This document shows positions 38,726 to 47,767 of a stretch of 63,180 nt of DNA, piece after piece. The DNA is taken from positions 105,408-168,587 of the forward strand of contig NZ_KV812027.1 in NCBI RefSeq assembly GCF_001813295.1. The letters are read 5' to 3'. Position numbers and translations under genes: made by a program. Under the pieces are notes generated by a model. It was not told the DNA's origin. It was given only the letters and a program-made list of their open reading frames with translations, and ran no database searches. Position 1 is the first letter of the stretch; every line of letters begins with the position of its first letter. Source of the stretch: Streptococcus sp. HMSC072G04. GTDB taxonomy: Bacteria; Bacillota; Bacilli; Lactobacillales; Streptococcaceae.

Positions 38726-41182
38726 CTAGCGTCGATTGCCACGATTTGAGCTGTTTCGATTTGAACTATTGCTTGATGAACTATTGGTTGTCGAATTGTT
38801 CTTATTATTCGACTGAGTTCCACTGCTATTGCCGAGAATGGCCGCCCAAGCGCTTTGATAATCGCTATCCGATCCCCCGATGGCAAAGCGGTATTGAGTG
38901 GTCGGCGCTCCGTTTTTGGCCCAAAGGCTCGTCACCATTTGACCGCTCACATCGATATCCCGACCATTGACATTGACGCGGCCCGGTCTTTCACCAGTCG
39001 ATTTGAGCACTTCAGAGCGGATCACACTCTTATCGAGAGTAAATTTATCTTGAATTCCAAAGAGACTTGGATCTGCTTGGTAGATTGCATTCGCCAACTG
39101 CGCCATGTATTGGGCATTGTTGTTGTATCCAGTCAAGGTCTGCATAGAAGCATTGTTGTCATGGCCAATCCAACCTCCTAAAGAAACATTAGGGGTGGAC
39201 AACATGAGCCACATATCCCCATTTGAGTTAGTGGTACCGGTTTTTCCAATCCAGTCAGCACCTGCCAGCGTTGGGTTGACTTGGCTAATTCGTGACTTAA
39301 AGGTCGTTGTAGCACCAGACGTAATAACCCCACGCAAGAGATCCTGCATAATCGTTGCCGTTGCTGGAGAGTAAACACGAACAGGATCTGCCTCGTGCTT
39401 GTAGACTACATCCCCATCTCGATCAATGATTTGCTCTACCATGTAGCGTTTGAGGTAGTTCCCATTGTTAGCAATGGTTTGGAAACCATTGGTATGTTGG
39501 GCAACAGTGACCTCAATTCCTCCCCCCATCGGCAGACTCTCAATGCCATATTCAGGGATATCATAGCCCATTTTCTTCATGTAGGATGGGACATCCACAC
39601 CCTTTTCACGAAGGGTCCGGTAAGTCCAGTAAGCTGGAATATTCCATGAGGTATTGAGGGCCTCACGGAGATCCATCATCGCTGTCCCTCGGCTATCCAC
39701 GTGCATGATTGGCTCACCACTTGAGAAATTAGTCGGATAGTTAGAAAGGATGCTATTGCTTCCCATCAAGCCTTGGTCGATGGCAATTCCGTATGCCAAC
39801 AGCGGTTTGATAGTCGACCCTGGGGAACGCTCTGTATCAAAAGCATGGTTGTTTTGGTTGCCGTCAAAATTCCGTCCACCGATAAATCCTAAAACAGCAC
39901 CCGTCCGGTTGTCCATAAGGACATTCCCAACTTCTACAAGACCCGTCCCATCATCCAAGACACTTCCAAAATTCGCTACTGCGGCCTGCATCGCATTGTG
40001 AACCGGTTTGTTAATCGTAGTTTGAATGGTGTAGCCACCTTCGCGCAACTCGCTCTCAGCTAATTCTTGGTAAGCCTTGACGGTTTCATTATTTTTCAAG
40101 TCTTGCTTGGTGACATTGTCTCGCTTGATCAAGTAATCATACATGGCCTCTTTTGCTTCTTCCATGGCTTGGAAGTAGAGGTAGTCATGCGGTGTTTTCT
40201 CGATGCCATCTGGAGCCATGAAGTCTTTGGTCAAGTCGTATTGAGCATAGGTCTCATAGTCTTTTTTCGACAAGACTCCCGTCCGGTACATATTGAACAA
40301 AACGTCTTTGGCACGCGCCAGACCTAACTCGAGATTCTCCTTGCTCTTTAGGCTACCGTCTGCAGCATAAGGAGAGTAGACAATCGGACTTTGTGGCAAG
40401 CCAGCGATAAAGGCCGCTTGTGGAACAGACAAGTCTTTTGCAGAGACGCCAAAGATCCCTTGAGCTGCAGCTTCCACACCTGCAATATTTTGTCCTCGAT
40501 TATTTCGTCCAAAAGGCGAAACATTTAAGTAGGTGGTTAGGATTTCATTTTTATCCATTCCCCGCTCTAAAGCTAGGGCATCAACAATCTCTGTCGCCTT
40601 ACGAGTAAAGGTTGGAGCGTCTCCCACGACTTGCTGTTTGATCAACTGCTGGGTCAGGGTTGATCCCCCACTAGAGGAACCCACACCGGCTACGGATCCA
40701 AGTGTTGCCCGAAGAACGGCTTTAGGTACAACCCCCTTGTGGCTTTCAAAATTCTCATCCTCAGTAGCGATCACAGCCTTCTTGACATTATCTGAAATGG
40801 CGTCTCCTGCGACTGGCGTGCGGATCAAATCACTGTCCACTTCTGCAATCAAGCTCTTATCGGAATAAGTCAGTTTTGAAACACTGCTGACGTTGCGGAC
40901 CTGCTGGACCAATTCTTCTGTCTTTGGAACCTTGACATTGCTAAAGAGGCTCGCCGCATAACCAATCCCGATCCCTGCACCAAATAAAAAGAGGCACACG
41001 AACAGGGCGATCATGACATCCCACAAGAGTTTGAGGGTCCTCAAAAATGTCGCAAAAATATCGCCGACAGACCAGCTACTTTCCTCATTTTTTTCCTTAT
41101 TCGGAGTTTCTGTATACATCTTTGCAAAGAATTTTTGGACTTTCTTCCAAAACTCTTGCAGCTTCTCTTTTAATTGATTCAC
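38726..41182 (-). CDS. pbp1b: Penicillin-binding protein 1B (class A)
   Basis: 818 residues from the GTG at 41182 (AAGGAG upstream); the frame is open to 41236, but that part lies over the promoter. A cytosolic N-terminus and one membrane helix (about residues 58-82) are followed by a GT51 transglycosylase domain with [11 protein letters not shown] and [12 protein letters not shown] and a transpeptidase domain with [10 protein letters not shown] (SxxK serine), SWNIPA and KTGTT. The C-terminal 60 residues are a Ser/Asn-rich low-complexity tail. Polymerises and crosslinks peptidoglycan. Transcribed divergently from tyrS. Confidence 0.95.
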   Translation of the reverse strand: MNQLKEKLQEFWKKVQKFFAKMYTETPNKEKNEESSWSVGDIFATFLRTLKLLWDVMIALFVCLFLFGAGIGIGYAASLFSNVKVPKTEELVQQVRNVSSVSKLTYSDKSLIAEVDSDLIRTPVAGDAISDNVKKAVIATEDENFESHKGVVPKAVLRATLGSVAGVGSSSGGSTLTQQLIKQQVVGDAPTFTRKATEIVDALALERGMDKNEILTTYLNVSPFGRNNRGQNIAGVEAAAQGIFGVSAKDLSVPQAAFIAGLPQSPIVYSPYAADGSLKSKENLELGLARAKDVLFNMYRTGVLSKKDYETYAQYDLTKDFMAPDGIEKTPHDYLYFQAMEEAKEAMYDYLIKRDNVTKQDLKNNETVKAYQELAESELREGGYTIQTTINKPVHNAMQAAVANFGSVLDDGTGLVEVGNVLMDNRTGAVLGFIGGRNFDGNQNNHAFDTERSPGSTIKPLLAYGIAIDQGLMGSNSILSNYPTNFSSGEPIMHVDSRGTAMMDLREALNTSWNIPAYWTYRTLREKGVDVPSYMKKMGYDIPEYGIESLPMGGGIEVTVAQHTNGFQTIANNGNYLKRYMVEQIIDRDGDVVYKHEADPVRVYSPATATIMQDLLRGVITSGATTTFKSRISQVNPTLAGADWIGKTGTTNSNGDMWLMLSTPNVSLGGWIGHDNNASMQTLTGYNNNAQYMAQLANAIYQADPSLFGIQDKFTLDKSVIRSEVLKSTGERPGRVNVNGRDIDVSGQMVTSLWAKNGAPTTQYRFAIGGSDSDYQSAWAAILGNSSGTQSNNKNNSTTNSSSSNSSNRNSSNRGNRR

Positions 41183-41206
41183 TGATTCTTTCTCCTTGTT
41201 CCCTAT

Positions 41207-41328
41207 ATTATAGCAGATTAGGCCCTTTGTTTTCAATCACAAGAGCGTAGAAATCGTCACTCATTCTTCCTGGGTAAGGACAAGAAAATGATGGAAACCA
41301 TTGCCATTTCCGTGGTTTATGGTAGAAT
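41207..41328. promoter_or_regulatory. Divergent pbp1b / tyrS promoters
   Basis: Minus strand: TATAAT at 41212-41207, 25 bases before the pbp1b GTG. Plus strand: TTGCCA (41301-41306), 16 bases, TAGAAT (41323-41328), followed by tyrS at 41365. The leader of tyrS is under 35 bases, so a T-box is excluded. Confidence 0.75.
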
Positions 41329-41364
41329 AGAGAAATGAATAAACTTATAAAGGAGAAAAGACAC

Positions 41365-42621
41365 ATGCACATTTTTGATGAGCTAAAAGAGCGTGGTTTG
41401 GTATTTCAAACGACGGATGAAGAAGCCTTACGCAAAGCACTGGAAGAAGGTCAGGTTTCTTATTATACTGGTTATGATCCAACTGCTGACAGCCTTCACC
41501 TTGGTCACTTGGTTGCCATCTTGACGAGCCGTCGCCTTCAACTAGCAGGCCACAAACCTTATGCGCTCGTTGGCGGTGCGACTGGTCTCATTGGTGATCC
41601 GTCCTTCAAAGATGCTGAACGTAGTCTCCAAACAAAAGAAACTGTACAAGAATGGGTTCGCTCCATTCAAGGGCAATTGTCTCGTTTCCTCGATTTTGAA
41701 AATGGTGACAATAAAGCCGAAATGGTCAACAACTACGATTGGTTCGGAAGCATTAGCTTTATTGACTTCCTTCGTGATGTCGGAAAATACTTTACGGTTA
41801 ATGCTATGATGAGTAAAGAATCTGTTAAAAAACGGATTGAAACAGGGATTTCTTACACAGAGTTTGCCTACCAAATCATGCAAGGCTATGACTTCTACGT
41901 CCTCAACCAAGAACACAATGTAACCCTTCAAATCGGTGGATCTGACCAATGGGGAAACATGACAGCCGGTACTGAGTTGATGCGTCGTAAAGCAGATAAA
42001 ACTGGTCATGTTATGACTGTGCCTTTGATCACAGATGCAACTGGTAAGAAATTCGGTAAATCAGAAGGTAATGCGGTCTGGCTCAATGCAGACAAAACAT
42101 CTCCATACGAAATGTATCAATTCTGGATGAATGTGATGGATGCGGATGCTGTGCGTTTCTTGAAGATCTTCACTTTCTTGTCACTTGATGAGATTGAAGA
42201 GATCCGCAAACAGTTTGAGGCCGCTCCTCATGAACGCTTGGCTCAAAAGATCTTGGCGCGTGAAGTGGTTACCCTCGTCCACGGCGAAGAAGCCTACAAG
42301 GAAGCCCTCAACATCACCGAACAACTCTTTGCAGGAAACATCAAAAACCTTTCTGTTAAAGAACTCAAACAAGGCCTTCGTGGTGTGCCAAACTACCAGG
42401 TCCAAGCAGAAGATAACCTCAACATTGTTGAACTCTTGGTCACAGCTGGTGTGGTAAATTCTAAACGCCAAGCCCGCGAAGATGTTCAAAATGGTGCTAT
42501 CTACGTTAACGGCGAACGCATCCAAGACCTTGACTATGTCTTGAGCGATAGCGATAAATTAGAAAATGAATTGACCGTTATCCGTCGCGGTAAGAAAAAA
42601 TACTTTGTTTTGACATATTAA
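41365..42621 (+). CDS. tyrS: Tyrosyl-tRNA synthetase
   Basis: 418 residues from the ATG at 41365 ([19 protein letters not shown]) with AAGGAG upstream; an ATG at 41335 lies before the ribosome site. Class I synthetase: HLGHLV (HIGH motif, about residue 43), [25 protein letters not shown] region in pieces and KFGKSEG (KMSKS). An S4-like RNA-binding domain at the C-terminus (about 350-418). It charges tRNA-Tyr. Unlike many Firmicute tyrS genes it has no T-box leader. Confidence 0.97.
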   Translation: MHIFDELKERGLVFQTTDEEALRKALEEGQVSYYTGYDPTADSLHLGHLVAILTSRRLQLAGHKPYALVGGATGLIGDPSFKDAERSLQTKETVQEWVRSIQGQLSRFLDFENGDNKAEMVNNYDWFGSISFIDFLRDVGKYFTVNAMMSKESVKKRIETGISYTEFAYQIMQGYDFYVLNQEHNVTLQIGGSDQWGNMTAGTELMRRKADKTGHVMTVPLITDATGKKFGKSEGNAVWLNADKTSPYEMYQFWMNVMDADAVRFLKIFTFLSLDEIEEIRKQFEAAPHERLAQKILAREVVTLVHGEEAYKEALNITEQLFAGNIKNLSVKELKQGLRGVPNYQVQAEDNLNIVELLVTAGVVNSKRQAREDVQNGAIYVNGERIQDLDYVLSDSDKLENELTVIRRGKKKYFVLTY

Positions 42622-42627
42622 GAAAGC

Positions 42628-42662
42628 AAAACCACGAAGTTAATACGAAACTTCGTGGTTTT
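42628..42662. terminator. Bidirectional terminator between tyrS and the DUF3021 gene
   Basis: AAAACCACGAAGTT / AACTTCGTGGTTTT, a 14-bp stem with A/T ends that gives U-tracts in both directions. Confidence 0.88.
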
Positions 42663-42683
42663 CTTATATACTTTTTTCTGGGG

Positions 42684-43097
42684 CTATTTCCCTTTTCTGC
42701 GATGCAACAAAGCTTGGTTAATTCGTTGAGTTTTTTTATGGAGCTGCCAAATCTGGTACAGCCAGATCAGGCCGTAAATGGCTAGAAAGATCAACCAAGG
42801 AATCGGGCTCCGTAAGGCTGTCCCCCAGCCAAAAAACAAGTAGGTTAATGCTAAGATGGCAGCTGTCACAACTAAATGCAAGGCCACACGCAAACTATAG
42901 GTCAAAAACTCTTCTTCCTCAAGAATGAATGTCAAGACCCCCATTGTCCCACTCATCAAAAAGATCGCCAGGATATTGCGGACATTTACAGCGGGATAGA
43001 CGATGTTAGGATAGACATGGGATAATAACACCAAACACAAATAAAAGAAGGATCCTGTCCTCATACCAGATACAAAATAAGCTATAACTCGTTTCAT
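42684..43097 (-). CDS. DUF3021 family membrane protein
   Basis: 137 residues from the ATG at 43097 (AGGAG upstream). Four membrane helices (about residues 15-32, 42-62, 70-92, 97-118) and a basic tail. DUF3021 proteins pair with LytTR DNA-binding proteins in LytTR regulatory systems such as HdrRM and BrsRM of S. mutans, where the membrane partner inhibits the regulator. Here it follows the LytTR gene by nine bases, the classic order. The signal it senses is unknown. Confidence 0.85.
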   Translation of the reverse strand: MKRVIAYFVSGMRTGSFFYLCLVLLSHVYPNIVYPAVNVRNILAIFLMSGTMGVLTFILEEEEFLTYSLRVALHLVVTAAILALTYLFFGWGTALRSPIPWLIFLAIYGLIWLYQIWQLHKKTQRINQALLHRRKGK

Positions 43098-43106
43098 CAC
43101 TTTCTC

Positions 43107-43562
43107 CTATACCCCTAAATAATCCATCAAGGATTTGACATATTTCCGACTGACACTTGATTTTACTCCGCGTGTCAGTTTAGCCATCATATTGCCTGAA
43201 AAACTATCCGATAGCGATTCCAAATGGTCGATATTCATCACCGCGTGGCGTGATATCTGTAAAAAATTACGACGATTAATCCGGTGTTGAAAATTTGTCA
43301 AAGTATCTCTGACGGTGAACGTTTTGTCTGTCGTATAAATGGTTAGCTGATTCTTATCAATTTCGGCTAAAATAATGTCATCAATTTTCACCATGATCAA
43401 ATGATCATCTGTTTTGATAGGGATCACTACTTGATTCACTGTCGAAAACTGTTCGAGATAGTCCATCACCTCTCGTGCTTGATCAGATAATTGCTTGGCT
43501 TGAATGACCACACAAGGGTCGTTTTCTGGGATATCCTGTTTTACCTCAAAACGAATCTTCAT
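43107..43562 (-). CDS. LytTR-family DNA-binding regulator
   Basis: 151 residues from the ATG at 43562 (MKIRFEVKQD; GGAGTAGGA upstream). An N-terminal segment of about 50 residues without a receiver domain is followed by a LytTR domain (about 50-148) with IKTDDHLIMVKIDDIILAE, FTVRDTLTNFQHRINRR and FLQISRHAVMN in pieces. Together with the adjacent DUF3021 protein it forms a LytTR regulatory system. Likely controls this ABC operon through the CGTTTTTT direct repeats before the ATPase gene. Confidence 0.88.
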   Translation of the reverse strand: MKIRFEVKQDIPENDPCVVIQAKQLSDQAREVMDYLEQFSTVNQVVIPIKTDDHLIMVKIDDIILAEIDKNQLTIYTTDKTFTVRDTLTNFQHRINRRNFLQISRHAVMNIDHLESLSDSFSGNMMAKLTRGVKSSVSRKYVKSLMDYLGV

Positions 43563-43580
43563 TCCTACTCCAATTCTCAC

Positions 43581-44423
43581 TTACTTTCTTTTACTCGATC
43601 TTTTTGCTAAGGAAATCCAAATCCCCAAAGCTAGAAGAATGCCTCCTAACACTATAAGGTATGTTTGTTCCTTTGTCAATAACGCTTGCCATTTGAGCTG
43701 AACACCCATTTTTTCTTGAAACTCTTGAAGAAGATTATCTTGACCTTTAAAGGTCTCACTTAATGCTTCTTTCATGAGTACTTGCCGATAAAGTGATGCA
43801 ATATAAGTTGCTGGAGTACATTTCATTAGTAGTTGTGCAAAATCAGGTAGAACACCTAAAGGTACATAAGTCCCTACCAAAAAACCAGAAGCTGTCCCCA
43901 CTATGGTCGAAAACTTCCCAAGACTGTCTACGGATTGGAAAAAATAAACAAAAATGGCATTTACTAAGCTAGAAAGCAGGCTACTAAGCAACATGATGAG
44001 GAGCACTTCAGGTAATAGAGAAAGGGTTGGAACTTCTCTAAAATAGCCACACATCAGCACATACATAAGGACTTGCATGAAAAAAGAGATGATGATTGCG
44101 CTCGTTAGATACGAAAATGGCAACCGCCACTTTCCTTGATCGGATAAATAAAGATCCTGATCTACTTGATGTTCACGGTCCTTTACTAACTGAGTCAGGG
44201 CAGCCAGACTTGTCGTAATCCCTGTCACAGCCAGCGTCCCACTCATTAACCAATTATTTAACACAGGACCACTATTGGGGAGCTGAGCCCAAGCATCTGT
44301 TAGATTTTTTTGAAGAAAAATAATATAGAGAACAAAGGAAATCAAGGCTCCCAACAGGGAGAAGAAAACTCCTGAACGATTCCTAAAATACAATAAAAAA
44401 TTTCGCTTTAGTAAGGCTAGCAT
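43581..44423 (-). CDS. ABC-2 type transporter permease
   Basis: 280 residues with six membrane helices, ABC-2 exporter type. A cytosolic N-terminus (MLALLKRNFLLYFRNRSGVFFSLL) is followed by the characteristic large first loop. SGFLVGTYVPLGVLPDFAQLLMKCTPATY near residues 185-215 matches the conserved ABC-2 region. Its ATG overlaps the ATPase stop as TAATG. With its partner it probably exports a peptide, lipid or drug; the LytTR pair suggests response to antimicrobial or cell-envelope stress (inference). Confidence 0.88.
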   Translation of the reverse strand: MLALLKRNFLLYFRNRSGVFFSLLGALISFVLYIIFLQKNLTDAWAQLPNSGPVLNNWLMSGTLAVTGITTSLAALTQLVKDREHQVDQDLYLSDQGKWRLPFSYLTSAIIISFFMQVLMYVLMCGYFREVPTLSLLPEVLLIMLLSSLLSSLVNAIFVYFFQSVDSLGKFSTIVGTASGFLVGTYVPLGVLPDFAQLLMKCTPATYIASLYRQVLMKEALSETFKGQDNLLQEFQEKMGVQLKWQALLTKEQTYLIVLGGILLALGIWISLAKRSSKRK

Positions 44424-45289
44424 TAGCGGACCTCCCTTCCTGTAAGTGCAATAAAGGCATCATCCATGGTCCCTGGACGAAACTCAAAATGGGCTAGATT
44501 ATCTCTAACTTGCGCCAGGTAATCAATGGCTTCCCTTTCACTCTTGGGTTGAAAAACATATTCTAATGGTCCTTGTTGTTCTACTGACATTCCCGAAGAT
44601 TTGAGACTTTCTATCTGCTGCATCTCCTTGAAACGAATCTTCAAGATGTTTTTTGCATACTGGCTCTTAATATCTAGTGCTGATCCCTGAGCAATCACTT
44701 TCCCATGGTCTACAATATAAATTTGATCAGCTTCATCTGCTTCGTCAAGATAATGCGTGGTCAATACAACGGTCATTCCCTCTTCTCTCTGCAATTGATA
44801 GAGCAAATCCCAAATAGACTTCCGAGTTTGGATATCCAAACCTGTCGTTGGTTCGTCTAAGAATAGAATATCTGGTTGTGAGAGCAGGGCACGCGCAATG
44901 TCAACCCGACGCTTTTGGCCACCTGAAAGCGTCCCGTATTTCTGCTTTTGGAAAGCTGATAGACCTAGCCGATCAATGAGACTAGATACACGATTGGGTT
45001 TCAAGCCTTTATACTGTCTGGCACGAATGGTCAGATTTTCTCTAACCGTTAGCATCTCATCTAAGACACTAGTCTGGAAGACCACACCAATTTTAGTACC
45101 TGGTTCATAGATGATTTCACCTTGCGTTGGTTGTTTCAAACCAATCAACATGGAAATCGTTGTTGATTTCCCTGCTCCATTTGGTCCTAGAATCGCATTA
45201 AAGGTTCCCTTTTCAAACTGTAAGTGAATATTGTTTACGGCTAAATGATTTCCATATCGTTTACTGATGTTTTTAGCTTGTAATATCAT
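44423..45289 (-). CDS. ABC transporter ATP-binding protein
   Basis: 288 residues. Walker A GPNGAGKST (about 35-43), Q-loop VFQTS, signature LSGGQKRR (about 132-139), Walker B ILFLDEPTTG (about 156-165) and H-loop VLTTHY. The C-terminal extension (about 215-288) is typical of drug/bacteriocin exporter ATPases of the CcmA/DrrA type. First gene of a four-gene operon with permease, LytTR regulator and DUF3021 protein. ATG at 45289 has AAAGGAG upstream. Confidence 0.93.
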   Translation of the reverse strand: MILQAKNISKRYGNHLAVNNIHLQFEKGTFNAILGPNGAGKSTTISMLIGLKQPTQGEIIYEPGTKIGVVFQTSVLDEMLTVRENLTIRARQYKGLKPNRVSSLIDRLGLSAFQKQKYGTLSGGQKRRVDIARALLSQPDILFLDEPTTGLDIQTRKSIWDLLYQLQREEGMTVVLTTHYLDEADEADQIYIVDHGKVIAQGSALDIKSQYAKNILKIRFKEMQQIESLKSSGMSVEQQGPLEYVFQPKSEREAIDYLAQVRDNLAHFEFRPGTMDDAFIALTGREVR

Positions 45290-45321
45290 GTTCTCTCTCC
45301 TTTTGATAGAACCAGTCTAGC

Positions 45322-45343
45322 AAAAAAAACGTTTAAAAAACGA
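45322..45343 (-). promoter_or_regulatory. Candidate LytTR binding site (direct repeats)
   Basis: The minus strand reads GTCGTTTTTTAAACGTTTTTT; the CGTTTTTT units start 11 bases apart. LytTR proteins bind direct repeats about one helical turn apart, and this one lies 33-55 bases before the ATPase start, in the promoter zone. The remaining DNA up to rlmA (45344-45558) holds no convincing gene. Confidence 0.5.
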
Positions 45344-45558
45344 CTTTTGGGGATAAGTGGTCAAAATGAAGAGATGAGTGGCGAGATAGAAGAGATTAAA
45401 ATGAGGAAAAAATTTATTGCAGCCATTCTTTTCCCCATTGATTCAAGTCCTTTAAAATCGACATCAGTGAATTACCTTTTTTTGTCAGCTCATATTTTGT
45501 TTGGTGCTCTATTAGAGCATCGGTTGCTATCTAGAGGCTCTTTTGTTACACTACTAAT

Positions 45559-46413
45559 ATGAATACACCGATCAAACCAAAATTACAACGATTTCAAACA
45601 GCGACTGCTTTTGCCTGTCCCATCTGTCAACTGGACCTAGAACTTGTGGAGACCAGTTTTAAATGTCCCAAGGGCCATTCTTTTGATTTGGCGAAATTTG
45701 GCTATGTCAACCTGGCTCCCCAGATCAAGCAATCGAAGGACTATGACAAAGAAAATTTCCAGAATCGCCAGCTGATCCTAGAAGCAGGTTTTTATGAGCC
45801 GATTCTAACAGCGATCGGACAAAAAATTCCGACCAGTGATGCCAAGATTTTAGATATCGGTTGCGGAGAAGGCTATTACTCCCGAAAACTACAAGAAGCC
45901 TATCCCAAGGCTACTTTCTATGCATTTGATCTTTCCAAGGAATCTGTGCAACTAGCTGCCAAGAGTGACGCTAGCTGGATGGTCAATTGGTTTGTAGGAG
46001 ACTTAGCTCATCTACCCATTCAATCCAAGAGTATGGAGGTCATTTTGGACATCTTCTCCCCGGCTAATTACGCTGAATTTGAGCGTGTCTTAAAGGATGA
46101 AGGGGTGATCATTAAGGTTGTCCCAACCTCTTCTCATCTGAAAGAGATTCGTCAGTTGGCCCAAGATCAATTGACCAAGCAATCCTACTCCAACCAGGAA
46201 ATTTTGGAGCACTTTGAAGACCACTGCCAGATCCTCTCATCCGAAACAGTCAGCCTCACCAAGAGTTTAACTCCGGAAGAACGCCAGGCGCTCCTCGCCA
46301 TGACCCCTCTTCTATTTCACGTAGACCAAGAAAAAATCGATTGGACCCAACTCACAGAAATCACCATTGAGGCCCAAATATTGGTTGGGAAAATCAAGAT
46401 ACAGAGGATTTAA
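45559..46413 (+). CDS. rlmA: 23S rRNA (guanine-N1)-methyltransferase RlmA
   Basis: 284 residues. The N-terminal zinc knuckle has CPIC (20-23) and CPKGH (35-39). The SAM domain has LDIGCGEGYYS (about 95-105) and VDIFSPANYAEF-type motif IV. In Gram-positives RlmA(II) methylates G748 of 23S rRNA, relevant to tylosin/telithromycin action in streptococci. Single-gene unit ending at a bidirectional terminator. The promoter is not obvious; the gene begins just after TTACACTACTAAT. Confidence 0.92.
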   Translation: MNTPIKPKLQRFQTATAFACPICQLDLELVETSFKCPKGHSFDLAKFGYVNLAPQIKQSKDYDKENFQNRQLILEAGFYEPILTAIGQKIPTSDAKILDIGCGEGYYSRKLQEAYPKATFYAFDLSKESVQLAAKSDASWMVNWFVGDLAHLPIQSKSMEVILDIFSPANYAEFERVLKDEGVIIKVVPTSSHLKEIRQLAQDQLTKQSYSNQEILEHFEDHCQILSSETVSLTKSLTPEERQALLAMTPLLFHVDQEKIDWTQLTEITIEAQILVGKIKIQRI

Positions 46414-46424
46414 AATGAAAAGTG

Positions 46425-46454
46425 AAAAGGCTGAGACAATCGTCTCAGCCTTTT
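46425..46454. terminator. Bidirectional terminator between rlmA and the response regulator gene
   Basis: AAAAGGCTGAGAC / GTCTCAGCCTTTT with an AATC loop. It overlaps the stop region of the converging response regulator gene. Confidence 0.92.
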
Positions 46455-47757
46455 ACTCATCTTCTATATGCTCTGTCATGACTTGTAAGCGATAGGTTTT
46501 AGGTGATTTTCCACAGAGTTTACGGAAAACCTTGTAGAAATAGCCCACATTGCTGTAACCGACTTTATAGCAGATATCTTCAATACTGTCATTGGTCGAT
46601 AAGAGGAGCTGCTGGGCAGCCTTAATCCGCTGTTTGTTGAGGAGTTCTGCGAACGTTGCATTGGTTTCTCGTTTAATCAATTGGCCTAAATAGACTGGAT
46701 TGATAAAGAGAGCCTGACTGATGTCCTTAAGTGACAGCTCTTTTTGGTAATCACGGCTAATCACTTGGAGGACACTCGCTACATTTTCGTTCATTCGATA
46801 GTGAGATAAGAAACGGGACAACTCTTCCTGGATGAAGCTAATCATCTCGCTAAAGGTAGCAGCTTCTTGGACTTTCTTGACCACATCGGCCAAATCATCT
46901 CCTTGCAGGTATTCAAACAAATGAAAGACATCCATCAAAAATTGGATAAAGAGTTGCTTGGTCAGCGAAACCTTGGGTGTCTTCTCAAGGATCATTTTTT
47001 CCAACCAGTCCAGTTCTTCTAAGATCTGTTGGATATTTCCTTGCATGATCACCCGGTAGGCCGGCTCGTAGTAACGGAAGACCTCTTCGTCTTGATTGAG
47101 AGGAGTCGCTCCATAAAAGAGTCTCCGCTCCACTAGGTCCTTAAATTGATGAAAGTGCTCCTTATAGGGTGGCTCAAAGGCCTTCTCAATCATGGCTTCT
47201 TCTTCTTGATCTGAGATAAAGAGTTGAAGATTTTGCCCGAGAACTTGGTAAGACGAGCTGATAAAACCTTTTTTCTCCTTAGCAATCCCAATCCACAGTG
47301 AATTCCGGCCTGCGATATACCGACAAAACTCTTCCTCAGAGATGTCATCGTGAATCAAGCGGTTGGCCAACTCTTGGCTTGGTTGCTGGATTTGGTGCTG
47401 GATTTTTTCTAGGATATTGCCCATCTCCACCTTATTGACAGGTTTGAGCAGGTAGTCTGCCACGCGCAAATTGAGGGCTGTCTTGACATATTCAAAATCC
47501 TGATAGCCTGACATAATGATAAAAGCAGCATCTGGAATTAAATCCTTCATCTCTGCAATCATCTGAAGTCCGGTCTTTCCAGGCATATTGACATCCGTGA
47601 TCACCACATCCACCGGATGTTCTCGCACATAATCAAGAGCCTGATCTGCATCTTCAGCAGTTGCGACCACTTCCATATTCCAGTGGTCAAAGGGGATTAA
47701 TTTTTTTAACCCTTCTGTAATCATATACTCATCGTCTACTAATAAGACTTTGTACAT
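46453..47757 (-). CDS. YesN-type response regulator with AraC domain
   Basis: 434 residues from the ATG at 47757 (MYKVLLVDDEYMITEG; AAAGGAGACAGA upstream). A receiver domain (DD at 8-9, phospho-Asp in VVITDVNMPGKTG about residue 55, Lys in YLLKPVNK) is followed by a linker of about 200 residues and a C-terminal double helix-turn-helix (about 335-430) with LSLKDISQALFINPVYLGQL and IEDICYKVGYSNVGYFYKVF in pieces. Resembles pneumococcal RR07, whose system (TCS07) controls host-glycan genes. Here it adjoins such genes and is their likely activator. Confidence 0.9.
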   Translation of the reverse strand: MYKVLLVDDEYMITEGLKKLIPFDHWNMEVVATAEDADQALDYVREHPVDVVITDVNMPGKTGLQMIAEMKDLIPDAAFIIMSGYQDFEYVKTALNLRVADYLLKPVNKVEMGNILEKIQHQIQQPSQELANRLIHDDISEEEFCRYIAGRNSLWIGIAKEKKGFISSSYQVLGQNLQLFISDQEEEAMIEKAFEPPYKEHFHQFKDLVERRLFYGATPLNQDEEVFRYYEPAYRVIMQGNIQQILEELDWLEKMILEKTPKVSLTKQLFIQFLMDVFHLFEYLQGDDLADVVKKVQEAATFSEMISFIQEELSRFLSHYRMNENVASVLQVISRDYQKELSLKDISQALFINPVYLGQLIKRETNATFAELLNKQRIKAAQQLLLSTNDSIEDICYKVGYSNVGYFYKVFRKLCGKSPKTYRLQVMTEHIEDE

Positions 47758-47767
47758 TCTGTCTCCT

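Noticed and set aside
41329..41364. T-box leader before tyrS
   Set aside because: The predicted leader is too short and has no specifier or antiterminator structure.
45347..45562. 71-residue plus-strand frame before rlmA
   Set aside because: No ribosome site or family match, and it runs into the rlmA start. Considered spacer and promoter DNA.
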